Program-made: the position numbers and the translations under genes | Shown here: piece by piece, positions 25,582-33,124 of the stretch | How the letters are laid out: the number at the start of each line of letters is the position of its first letter | How positions within the stretch are numbered: position 1 is the stretch's first letter | Assembly: GCA_012838345.1 (NCBI GenBank) | Contig: DUPK01000006.1 | Coordinates: 34,601 to 98,600 of the forward strand | DNA: 64,000 bases | From: Clostridiales bacterium | Lineage (GTDB): Bacteria > Bacillota > Clostridia > Oscillospirales > Oscillospiraceae | Direction: 5' to 3' | Notes under the pieces: model-generated | Databases searched by the model: none | What the model was told of the DNA's origin: nothing | Seen by the model: only the letters and a program-made list of their open reading frames with translations

Positions 25582-26239
25582 GCGTATAATAAATCTTCTT
25601 TTGAGCGAGGGCGCCTGCGACGTAGGCTTTTGTGAGGTCTCGGACGGGCCGGCGGGGCTTAAGTACGCCGTCTCCCTGGTTTTGCCCCTCTCGGATACCG
25701 TAATTGACGAAATAAAGGACGCCCCCACTTTCCCATACTTTCACCACTACCGCACGGTCAACGCCTGCATCGATCGCCTGATACTCAAAACGGGGCTTCT
25801 CCTTCAGAGCGAGGGCTGGCGCTATATGCCGGTCGCGGCTTCGCAGTCCATACCGCCGAAAGGGGGCGAGAGAGCCCACAGGGGGCTTTACTCCCACAAA
25901 AAGGCAGCGGTTCTGGCTGGGCTCGGAACGGTAGGCAAGAGCGCGCTGTTTATCCACAGGGAAAGGGGGCCGCGAGTGCGCCTGGGAACCCTCTTTACCG
26001 ACTGCCCGCTGCCGGCTGCGGATTTGCCCGTTGACTTTTCCTGCGGGGACTGCGATTTGTGCGTGAAGGCCTGCCCCGCCGGGGCCATAAAGGGTACACC
26101 GTGGCGGGAGGGTATGGAGAGGGAGGAAATCTTCGACGCGGAAGCCTGTAACAGCTACATGCGCGAGCATTTTATGAAGATAGGCCGCGGCGCGGTCTGT
26201 GGAATCTGCGTAAAAGTCTGCCCGTTCGGAAGTAAATAG
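25568..26239 (+). CDS. QueG-like 4Fe-4S protein (short form)
   Basis: 223 residues, much shorter than epoxyqueuosine reductase QueG (about 300-380). The C-terminal part has two clusters of Cys, CGDCDLCVKACPAGAI and CGICVKVCPFG, matching the double [4Fe-4S] region of QueG; GLGTVGKSALFIH resembles the QueG stretch after the B12 domain. The N-terminal part is reduced. It is probably an iron-sulfur electron carrier or B12-related reductase rather than true QueG. It overlaps the DUF3786 gene and ends in a strong terminator. Confidence 0.75.
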   Translation: MTIAERIINLLLSEGACDVGFCEVSDGPAGLKYAVSLVLPLSDTVIDEIKDAPTFPYFHHYRTVNACIDRLILKTGLLLQSEGWRYMPVAASQSIPPKGGERAHRGLYSHKKAAVLAGLGTVGKSALFIHRERGPRVRLGTLFTDCPLPAADLPVDFSCGDCDLCVKACPAGAIKGTPWREGMEREEIFDAEACNSYMREHFMKIGRGAVCGICVKVCPFGSK

Positions 26240-26244
26240 ACGCA

Positions 26245-26272
26245 AAAACGCCCCGGGAAACCGGGGCGTTTT
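26245..26272. terminator. Bidirectional terminator
   Basis: AAAACGCCCCGG (26245-26256) pairs perfectly with CCGGGGCGTTTT (26261-26272) around a GAAA loop, between converging genes; Ts flank it on both strands. Confidence 0.9.
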
Positions 26273-26314
26273 CATTTAATAAACACGCTGTCTTAATCTC
26301 GCGCCCTTACTAAA

Positions 26315-27802
26315 CTACGCTTTCTGAAGAGCGGTGCTTTCACTGTGCTTTGCGGCGGGGAGAATAAGCGTTATCCTTGTGCCAATCCCCTCGCGGCTTA
26401 GAACCTCCACATGCCCGCCGTGGCGCAGGGTAATCCACCTTGCGATTGAAAGCCCCAGCCCCGCGCCGCCCGTCGCCCTCGCGCGCGACTCGTCGGTTCG
26501 GTAGAACCTGTCGAAAATCCTGGGAACCGCCTCGGGGCATATCCCTATACCGTCGTCCTGGACCGAGACTTTGGAGTGCTCGCCGTCCTGCTCCGTGGAG
26601 AATGTGATGTTCCCGCCGCTCGGCGTGTACTTTATCGCGTTGTCCACGAGTATTCTGAGTGCCTGCTTAATGAGCGCCCTGTCCGCGGAAACCCTGGTCT
26701 CCGAGAGTTTCAGATGGTAGTTGTGCGCGCCGTCTATCATCTGCATTTCGCCCGCCACCTCTCTGGAGAGCTCCGAGAGCGAGAAGTCCTCAAGGTTTAG
26801 TATGATGCTGTTGTTGTCCCCGCGCGCAAGGAAGAGAAGCTGCTCGACCAGCTCCTTCATGTTCGCGGCCTCTTCCTTTATTGCGGTTATCGACTCCTGC
26901 AGGGTTTTTTCGTCGTTTTTACCCCAGCGGTCAAGCAGGTTTGCATAGCCCTGAATTACGGATATGGGGGTCCTGAGCTCGTGCGAGGCGTCGGAGACAA
27001 AGCGTACCTGCGCCCTGTAAGACTCGCTTATCCTGTCGAGCATGCCGTTTATGGCTCTTGCAAGCCCCTTTAGCTCTTCCTGCGTTTCCTCAATCTTGAT
27101 GCGGGTGTCGAGCCGCGCCGCGTTTATGCCCTCAAGCGTACCCGCAAGGCTTTCCATTTCGCCCGGGTCGAGCCTGCTGCCGACCTTGTTCAGGGTTTGG
27201 GCGGCCATTTCAAGCTCGTAGATGGGCTTTAGCGTGCGCCTTACAAGCCGTGCGTCCTCAAAGACCTTTGAGAACAGGATTATTAGCTCCACAATTAGAA
27301 GGCCGATAAAAACGTCAATGAATATATCGAGAAAGGTTTTGGCCGAGGCGGCTATCCTAACCGCCCCGCCGTAGTGCTCAAGCTCGATTATATAACTAAG
27401 GCTCTTAAGCCGCTCTAGCGGGGGCGAGCCTTTGCCCAATCCAACCTCAAATCTCCTTGCGGCAAAGGCCGTCGGCTCGACAAACTGCCGCCTGACCCGT
27501 TCGGGGAGGAAAAAGCCCCTCGGAGCGCGGTCAAGCTCGCTTACGCTAAGGCCTGAGAGCGTAAGCCACTCGCTTGAGATTTCATCCGGCACACCCGTCT
27601 CCGAAACGATTTCAAAGGCGGCCGCCGCCTGCTTCTCGCTGTGGACTATGAAAGCGCCTGCGGCCAGAATGCACACCATAATATCCAAAGTCAGAAAAAT
27701 GCCGATAAGCCTGAAGAAAAGCTTCAGGCTCAGCTTATATACTATCGAAAACCGGAACCTGTCTCCAAAGGGCTCCGGCGGTTTTTGTCTCTTATTACTC
27801 AT
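26315..27802 (-). CDS. Sensor histidine kinase (HAMP, HisKA, HATPase)
   Basis: 495 residues. Two transmembrane helices (about 30-52 and 160-180) flank an extracellular region of ~105 residues. A long HAMP-like linker (about 185-260) follows, then the H-box FVSDASHELRTPISVIQGYANLLDRWG (His near 277), N-box KQALRILVDNAIKYTP, and the G boxes VQDDGIGICPEAVPRIFDRFYR and GGAGLGLSIA. It overlaps the response regulator gene by eight bases, so the pair is coupled. The stimulus is unknown. Confidence 0.93.
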   Translation of the reverse strand: MSNKRQKPPEPFGDRFRFSIVYKLSLKLFFRLIGIFLTLDIMVCILAAGAFIVHSEKQAAAAFEIVSETGVPDEISSEWLTLSGLSVSELDRAPRGFFLPERVRRQFVEPTAFAARRFEVGLGKGSPPLERLKSLSYIIELEHYGGAVRIAASAKTFLDIFIDVFIGLLIVELIILFSKVFEDARLVRRTLKPIYELEMAAQTLNKVGSRLDPGEMESLAGTLEGINAARLDTRIKIEETQEELKGLARAINGMLDRISESYRAQVRFVSDASHELRTPISVIQGYANLLDRWGKNDEKTLQESITAIKEEAANMKELVEQLLFLARGDNNSIILNLEDFSLSELSREVAGEMQMIDGAHNYHLKLSETRVSADRALIKQALRILVDNAIKYTPSGGNITFSTEQDGEHSKVSVQDDGIGICPEAVPRIFDRFYRTDESRARATGGAGLGLSIARWITLRHGGHVEVLSREGIGTRITLILPAAKHSESTALQKA

Positions 27803-28469
27803 CCTTTATCACATATCCCACTCCGCGAACGGTGTGAATCAGCTTGATGTTGAATACCTCGTCGATTTTCGTCCGAAGGAAGCGCACGTATACGTCGACG
27901 GTGTTGGTGCCGCCGTCAAAGTCAAAATCCCAGACGTTTTCAAGCAGGGCCTCCCTTGAAACGACAAGCCCCTTGTTCTTAAGCAGGTAATGCAGAAGGT
28001 CAAATTCGCGCTTTGTAAGCTCGACCGGCTTATTCCCGACGGTCACAGAACGGCGCTTGGGGTCAAGCCTGAGGCTCAGGGCGGTGAGCACTTCGTCTTC
28101 AGGGAGGCTTACCTTCCTCAAAGCCGTGCGGATTCGGGCCAAAAGCTCCTCTATGGCGAAGGGTTTTGTGATGTAGTCGTCAGCGCCGAGGTCGAGCCCT
28201 GAGACCTTATCCGCGACGCTGTCCCTCGCTGTGAGCATGATGACCGGCACATTGGAGCTGCGGCGCAGGCGCCGCAGGACCTCCATACCGTTCAGCTCGG
28301 GGAGCAGAATATCGAGCAGGATAAGGTCGAAGTTCCCCGAAAGGGCGAGCTCCAGACCTTCCCTGCCGTTAAAAGCCTTTGTGACGCCATAGCCCTCATA
28401 GCAGAGCTCCAGCTCTACAAAGCGTGCAAGCTTCTCCTCGTCCTCTATAAGAAGTATTTTAGCGCTCAT
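27795..28469 (-). CDS. OmpR/PhoB-family response regulator
   Basis: 224 residues. Receiver domain (1-120): LLIEDEEKL, phosphoacceptor Asp in DLILLDILLPELNGMEVL, MLTARDS, and Lys in YITKPF. The winged-helix DNA-binding domain (about 130-224) has LTKREFDLLHYLLKNKGLVVSREALLENVW and a C-terminal HTVRGVGYVI. It is phosphorylated by the kinase encoded immediately downstream. The DUF4342 gene lies 48 bases upstream on the same strand and may share a transcript. Confidence 0.95.
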   Translation of the reverse strand: MSAKILLIEDEEKLARFVELELCYEGYGVTKAFNGREGLELALSGNFDLILLDILLPELNGMEVLRRLRRSSNVPVIMLTARDSVADKVSGLDLGADDYITKPFAIEELLARIRTALRKVSLPEDEVLTALSLRLDPKRRSVTVGNKPVELTKREFDLLHYLLKNKGLVVSREALLENVWDFDFDGGTNTVDVYVRFLRTKIDEVFNIKLIHTVRGVGYVIKDE

Positions 28470-28517
28470 TCAAAACCCCGCCTGACTTGCTTAAGGAACC
28501 GCCCGGGCTCCTCAGTT

Positions 28518-29060
28518 TTATTTTTCGGAGTTAAAGGACCTTTTGATGTTCTCAGCCGTGTCGGAGGCCGTGTCCATCACCCTGTTTACGGAGTCGCGCC
28601 CCAAGTCCTCGCCGCGGAAGTGGTAGCGGCAGCCGAGGAACAGACCGAGAACGAGCAGCGGCAGCACTACCCAGAATGCAAATATCAGGGATAACACAAG
28701 GACGGTCACGGGAACGGAGATAATCAGCTTCCCGCCCTTTTTCACTTCAAAGTAGTTGGTGTTTCCCTTGTTGACCAGTCTAGCGCAGAAGCCGCCGAAG
28801 CGCTTCATCATGTCTGAGAAGCTCTCGCCCTGGCGCTCTCTCCGCGCGTTTTCCTCATGTGCGTTTTCTTTTTCGCTCCCGCCCGCGTTCTTGCTGCTGT
28901 AGTAGCCGCCGGAAGCGGGGGGCTTAATCTTGCCCTGCCTTTCAAGCCAGATTATGGCCTCGAGCAAATCGTCATTACAGGCGTCGAGCGCCGCTTTGGC
29001 GTCCTCAAAGCTGACCGCAGCTTTTTCCCTCAGTCTTTCAACTTGTTCCAAAGTAGCCAT
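28518..29060 (-). CDS. DUF4342 protein with UBA/TS-N-like N-terminus
   Basis: 180 residues. Residues 1-45 form a helical UBA-like fold (VERLREKAAVSFEDAKAALDACNDDLLEAIIWLERQGKI), as in elongation factor Ts. A charged, Gly/Ser-rich linker follows. The C-terminal region (about 100-155) has the DUF4342 element YFEVKKGGKLIISVPVTVLVLSLIFAF with one or two membrane helices, ending in a hydrophilic tail. Function is not established; such genes often accompany two-component or phage-shock-like envelope systems, and here one follows. GGAGG lies eight bases before the ATG. Confidence 0.78.
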   Translation of the reverse strand: MATLEQVERLREKAAVSFEDAKAALDACNDDLLEAIIWLERQGKIKPPASGGYYSSKNAGGSEKENAHEENARRERQGESFSDMMKRFGGFCARLVNKGNTNYFEVKKGGKLIISVPVTVLVLSLIFAFWVVLPLLVLGLFLGCRYHFRGEDLGRDSVNRVMDTASDTAENIKRSFNSEK

Positions 29061-29242
29061 TTGCTTTTCCTCCGTTTTCTGTTAATTTCATAGTCTTCCT
29101 GCGCCTCTTGCCGCCCCGCCGCGACTTTCCTTCGGCGTCCCCGGCGGCCTGCTGAGGAAATATTAACAGAAAACACTTAAAGCACAATTTGGGTAAAATT
29201 AAAATCAGATTAAAAAGCCCTGAAAAACTCCTAATTGCTACC

Positions 29243-29271
29243 ATTGTAGCGCCGCAGCCCCCGCCTGTCAA
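29243..29271 (-). promoter_or_regulatory. Sigma-A promoter of the DUF4342/two-component operon
   Basis: Minus strand TTGACA (29266-29271), 17-base spacer, TACAAT (29243-29248). The leader to the DUF4342 ATG is about 175 nt. The gap 29061-29458 otherwise holds no gene. It contains a perfect GCGGTACCGC palindrome near 29303 of unknown meaning, and no clear plus-strand promoter for def was found. Confidence 0.7.
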
Positions 29272-29458
29272 CAAAGCCTTGCCCTAAACCGCCCCGGGAA
29301 AACGCGGTACCGCCAAAAAAATGCCGCATATGATGTAGGAAGCAGGCTTAAGTCGGGCGATTAGCCTAATGCTTTTACGCCAAAGGCCTGCGGGCAAGCG
29401 GTATTTCGTAAAAGTGGCTAAGCCCTGCCTGAAGAAAAACAGCCGAGGAGAAAGACAT

Positions 29459-30004
29459 ATGGCTTTGCGTCACCTGAGGAAGTACAAATATGAGGATTTA
29501 ATATATGCAAAGGGACACACGCCCCGGGGCAACGTACACTTTAAACCGAAATCGGCGCCGGCAAGGGTGCGGCAGAGCATACTGAGGGCGAGGTCTATAG
29601 AGCTGGCACGGGTAGATGACGGTGTAAGAGCCCTTCTTGACGACATGGTCGATACGATGCGGGAGATGAGGGGCTCGGGGCTTGCGGCAATACAGGTTGG
29701 AGTGCCGAGGCGACTTATAGTGGTTGAGTACGGCGGAACGCTTCTGAAGCTTATTAATCCCGTTATCACAGAAGCACACGGAGAGAACCACGGGATTGAG
29801 GGCTGCCTGAGCATACCCGGCGTTTACGGTATAGTCAAGCGGCCTGAGAAGATTGTGGTTAAGGCCCTGGACGAGCGCGGCAAGCGGATAAAAGTGGAGG
29901 GCGCCTTCGGGCTTGCCCGTGTGCTCTGCCATGAAATCGACCATCTGGACGGCATCCTGTTCATAGACAAGGCAGTGCCGGGGACGATATACAAAAGGAG
30001 CTGA
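29459..30004 (+). CDS. def: Peptide deformylase
   Basis: 181 residues from the ATG at 29459 (GAGGAGAAAGAC upstream). The three metal-site motifs are present: GSGLAAIQVGVPRR (motif I), EGCLSIPG (motif II, Cys ligand) and LCHEIDHLDGILFIDK (motif III, HExxH). It removes the N-formyl group from new proteins. The first ~45 residues (MALRHLRKYKYEDLIYAKG...) are longer and more basic than in housekeeping deformylases, so it may be a second, divergent copy. Confidence 0.92.
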   Translation: MALRHLRKYKYEDLIYAKGHTPRGNVHFKPKSAPARVRQSILRARSIELARVDDGVRALLDDMVDTMREMRGSGLAAIQVGVPRRLIVVEYGGTLLKLINPVITEAHGENHGIEGCLSIPGVYGIVKRPEKIVVKALDERGKRIKVEGAFGLARVLCHEIDHLDGILFIDKAVPGTIYKRS

Positions 30005-30083
30005 AGCTTAATACCCGGGATCTGTGGCAAAGCGGTCCCCACGATGCGGAACAGGGCGCGAAAAGCGCTGAATGCCGTAACGC

Positions 30084-30121
30084 AATGGCGGCGGATGCAT
30101 ACGCATCCGCCGCCATTTTTC
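30084..30121 (+). terminator. Strong terminator after def
   Basis: AATGGCGGCGGATGC (30084-30098) pairs perfectly with GCATCCGCCGCCATT (30103-30117), followed by TTTT. It may also end the minus-strand gntR transcript. Confidence 0.88.
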
Positions 30122-30172
30122 CGGGCAACACTATTGATTTAGTCAAATTTATAAGCCGGGCATACTCCTTGC

Positions 30173-30883
30173 TCAGCCAGATCTGCGGCGGCTCCTGTCC
30201 CTGCCGGAGGCTCTCTCTTCGCCGCTGTCCGGGACCTGGTACTGACTTACAAATTCAAGCAGGACAGGCGTAGCCTTGTCGGCGTTTTCCCGGATGGCGG
30301 TACAAAGGCTCTCCGTATCACCCCTGAGCACCGCGTCGAGCATTCTCTGGTAGTCGTCCTTCAGCTTGCCCCGCTCGGGAATGCAGCCGGCGTATATATA
30401 ACGAAGCAGGAGCTGCTGCCCCTGTATGGAAATCATGCTTTTGTCGAGGCGCTGGTTCCCGCAGTTGTGGTAAAATGTTCCGAGGAAGCGGTTGATAGCC
30501 ATTACCTCGCTCTGGATGTTCCGGGCGGTTTTGTAGTCCATAAGATGCTTCTCAAGCTCGGCGGCGATAAGTTTCCTGTCCCCGTTTTCCATGGCGAGCC
30601 TGGCGGCGGCACAGTGGAGCGTCACCGCAAGCTGCTGAATTTCAAGCACGTCGTGCTCCCTGAGCAAGAGCACATGCGCACCTACGTTGTTTTCGTATAT
30701 GACAAGGCCCTCCTGCTGAAGCCTGTTGATAGCCTCTCGTATGGGGGTACAGCTAACCCCGAGCTCCTCCTGCAAATCGTTGACATTTAGCTTGCTTCCC
30801 ATGGGGCGTTTTAACATGATAATTTCAGTCCTTAGCTTCTGATACACCTGATCAACTAAGGAGCTTTTCTTAATAGCCGACAT
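30173..30883 (-). CDS. GntR-family (FadR/FCD) transcriptional regulator
   Basis: 236 residues. The winged helix-turn-helix (about 8-72) has LVDQVYQKLRTEIIMLKRPMGSKLNVNDLQEELGVSCTPIREAINRLQQEGLV, the FadR-subfamily signature. The C-terminal all-helical FCD ligand domain (about 80-220) follows, with metal-binding residues likely among Asp/His positions. The tail ends in an Arg/Ser-rich stretch (GRDRSRRRSG). It is divergent from the FAD oxidoreductase-ABC operon, and TTGCAAGAT repeats lie at both promoters, so it probably represses itself and that operon until an effector binds. Confidence 0.9.
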   Translation of the reverse strand: MSAIKKSSLVDQVYQKLRTEIIMLKRPMGSKLNVNDLQEELGVSCTPIREAINRLQQEGLVIYENNVGAHVLLLREHDVLEIQQLAVTLHCAAARLAMENGDRKLIAAELEKHLMDYKTARNIQSEVMAINRFLGTFYHNCGNQRLDKSMISIQGQQLLLRYIYAGCIPERGKLKDDYQRMLDAVLRGDTESLCTAIRENADKATPVLLEFVSQYQVPDSGEERASGRDRSRRRSG

Positions 30884-30907
30884 TTATCCACCCTTTTCAT
30901 GATTATT

Positions 30908-30947
30908 TCTTGCAAGATATAATATCACTACTGAGTGAATAAAGCAA
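30908..30947 (-). promoter_or_regulatory. gntR promoter with overlapping operator
   Basis: Minus strand TTGCTT (30942-30947), 17-base spacer, TATTAT (30919-30924). Immediately downstream, at the expected start site, lies the perfect palindrome TCTTGCAAGA (30908-30917), part of the repeated TTGCAAGAT motif. This is the layout of an autorepressed gene. Confidence 0.6.
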
Positions 30948-31003
30948 GCGCTAAGCTCACAAAAAAAACCATCAGCATATTCAACAAAAAATATTAAGAG
31001 ATA

Positions 31004-31031
31004 TTGAATTTCTCAAAAAGCATGGTATTGT
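31004..31031 (+). promoter_or_regulatory. Promoter of the FAD oxidoreductase/ABC operon
   Basis: TTGAAT (31004-31009), 16-base spacer ending TGG, then TATTGT (31026-31031). The -10 is extended but weak. The predicted start (about 31039) is directly followed by two operator copies. The leader would be about 295 nt. Confidence 0.45.
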
Positions 31032-31044
31032 ATTAATATCTAGA

Positions 31045-31070
31045 TTTTGCAAGATATATTTTGCAAGATG
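31045..31070 (+). repeat. Tandem TTGCAAGAT operator repeats
   Basis: ATTTTGCAAGAT occurs twice at a 14-base pitch (31045-31056 and 31059-31070). The third copy of TTGCAAGAT is in the gntR promoter (30910-30918). The core TTGCAA is palindromic. They are likely binding sites for the neighbouring GntR protein. Confidence 0.6.
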
Positions 31071-31335
31071 GGACATTGTGACCAAGATACAGTTTTAAAA
31101 GGGCGTTTCTCCTTGCTTTTTCAGGACTGCGAGGCTATAAAAGGAAATTAGCATTTCCCGGAAAGTGCTTACGATTTTTTGCTGTATTATTAAATTTATA
31201 TTAAGTTTCCGGCATATTCCCGCTTATTGTTTCATTGACTAAATGAATAAACGCAGGTTTCTTCTCAAATGGAAAACTTAGCAATTGCAGAAACCGTGCG
31301 TTTAGTATAAAATAAGGCAAAAGGAAGGTGTTCGA
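31071..31335 (+). other. Long leader region before the FAD oxidoreductase
   Basis: 265 bases without a reading frame of note. It contains an imperfect inverted repeat, AACGCAGGTTTCT (31250-31262) with AGAAACCGTGCGTT (31289-31302), and a small TTCATT/AATGAA hairpin (31231-31247). TTGCAG (31286-31291) and TAAAAT (31309-31314), 17 bases apart, could be a second weak promoter. No known riboswitch was recognised. Confidence 0.3.
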
Positions 31336-32814
31336 GTGGCTAGAACATATTTGGAACCCGCAAGCGAGCTGCCCATTTACGATGAATGTGACGTGCTTGT
31401 CGTAGGTGGCGGCAGCGCTGGCCACAGTGCAGCCCTGGCTGCGGCCCGTGCCGGCTGTGAAAAGGTTATTTTGATGGAGCGCTACGGCTACTTTGGAGGA
31501 GATGTGACCGGTGGTTACGTTCTCATGATTCCGGCGCTGAGCTGGCAGAACTTCAACTGTGTCCGTGGCATTCAGGAGGAGTGGTTCGTCCGCCTTGACA
31601 AGAACGCACCCGACTCCTACATATCACCCGAGCGCGAGGAGGTAGGGGAGAAGGACGCGTTCAAGCTTGAGCGCTGGTCTTTGATACACGGCTGCGTTGC
31701 GCCCGATAAAAACAATCCCTATCTGATTCGCGCGCCGTATTATGAGCCCACTCAGCTGAAGCTTGAATTTGACGCGATGATTCAGGAGCAGCCCAATATC
31801 AAAGTGTTACTCCACGCCTGGGGAACAAGGCCCATCATGGACGGAAACACAATAAAGGGCGTCGTCTTCGAGTCCAAGGAAGGCCGCCAGGCTATCTTTG
31901 CAAAAGTCGTCATCGACGCGACAGGCGACGGCGACATCTTCTCTCAAGCCGGCTGCCCCTGGGAAGCCGGCATTCCCCGAACCGAGGATGTCAGGGAGAA
32001 CCGCGGAGGTATGACCGCCCTGGTATGGAGAATGGGAGGCGTCGACTTTGAGGCCTTTGCCCGCTGGGCAAAAGACAACCCCGCCGAGGCCGCGGCCTTC
32101 AGGCAGAATCTGAACAAGATTGCAGGCTACCTAACCGGCTTCTTCCCTGCCGGCAGCAACGAAATCGTCTGGTGGAACAACTGGCTGCCCAACCGCGACT
32201 GCAGCAATCTTGACGACATACGTTACACTGAGTTTACAGTCAGAAATTCCATCCGCAAGCTGGTTGAGTTCTGCCGAAAGAATATGCCTTACGGCAAGAA
32301 CGCCTACATATACGACATAGCGCCCCAGCTTGGTTGCCGCAGCTCACGCCGCCTGGTCGGAGAGCATGTCTACACAAGACTCGATATAGCCACCGGAGCC
32401 AAGTTCGACGACGTCATTGCCTGGCACAGCGTTATACCCATGGTAAACGACGGGGCTCCGATTGAGATACCCTACCGCATAATGCTGCCGCAGAAGGTTG
32501 AAAACCTGCTCTGCCCCGGCCGTCACCTCTCCGCCGACGCCGACACTATCAGCGGCGTAACCCTTATCCCTCAGTGCGTCGGTACAGGTCAGGCTGCCGG
32601 AGTTGCCGCGGCGGTTTGCGTGAAGGACGGCACAACCACTCACAATGTCGATATAAAGAAAGTGCAGAAGATACTCTGCACGGAGCAGGATGTTCCCCTG
32701 CCACGCCAGGAGAACACGGACCCCGAGCTTGTTCGCGCGCTTGAGGAATACAAGTACGGCACCTACACCGAAACCGCTAAGAAAGTCCGCGCAGCGGCCG
32801 GTCTCGACTGGTAA
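31336..32814 (+). CDS. FAD-dependent oxidoreductase (FAD_oxidored family)
   Basis: 492 residues from a GTG start; AAGGAAGGTG lies just before it. The dinucleotide-binding fold DECDVLVVGGGSAGHSAALAAARAGCEKVILMERYGYFGGDVTGGYV is at residues 16-62. VVIDATGDGDIFSQAGCPWE (about 192-211) and the C-terminal LLCPGRHLSADADTISGVTLIPQCVGTGQAAGVAAAV (about 393-429) are typical of this family. The substrate is unknown. It is the first gene of an operon with a peptide-type ABC importer, suggesting that it oxidises or reduces the imported compound or a derivative of it. It is cytoplasmic, with no signal peptide. Confidence 0.88.
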   Translation: MARTYLEPASELPIYDECDVLVVGGGSAGHSAALAAARAGCEKVILMERYGYFGGDVTGGYVLMIPALSWQNFNCVRGIQEEWFVRLDKNAPDSYISPEREEVGEKDAFKLERWSLIHGCVAPDKNNPYLIRAPYYEPTQLKLEFDAMIQEQPNIKVLLHAWGTRPIMDGNTIKGVVFESKEGRQAIFAKVVIDATGDGDIFSQAGCPWEAGIPRTEDVRENRGGMTALVWRMGGVDFEAFARWAKDNPAEAAAFRQNLNKIAGYLTGFFPAGSNEIVWWNNWLPNRDCSNLDDIRYTEFTVRNSIRKLVEFCRKNMPYGKNAYIYDIAPQLGCRSSRRLVGEHVYTRLDIATGAKFDDVIAWHSVIPMVNDGAPIEIPYRIMLPQKVENLLCPGRHLSADADTISGVTLIPQCVGTGQAAGVAAAVCVKDGTTTHNVDIKKVQKILCTEQDVPLPRQENTDPELVRALEEYKYGTYTETAKKVRAAAGLDW

Positions 32815-32839
32815 GATTCGAGGCTTAAGCCGATATAAA

Positions 32840-32869
32840 TTGTGTTCAGACCACTATAGCTAGTATAAC
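32840..32869 (+). promoter_or_regulatory. Possible weak internal promoter before the binding-protein gene
   Basis: The 310-base gap 32815-33124 has no recognised gene. TTGTGT (32840-32845) and TATAAC (32864-32869), 18 bases apart, could be a secondary promoter. An open frame continues upstream of the lipoprotein start but has no family-like sequence. Confidence 0.25.
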
Positions 32870-33124
32870 ACCTCGTTTTTGGCAAGCCCACCGGAGCAGC
32901 CTATCCTACGCGAGAATCATAAAGACAAAAATCTCCCGGATTTCCGACGGTTTATTCTTTGGGGTGTGGAAAAAGCTGGTAAAGGGGGTGACGGTAAGGA
33001 AAAGGCCGAGATAGGTGTTTGGCTCATCGAGCTAGTCTTCATCGAACTCGGAAAGTGTAAACATTGGCAAGACCCAAGTTCGTCAGGCGATTTTAGTTCT
33101 AAAATTATAAAAGGAGGAACAAAA

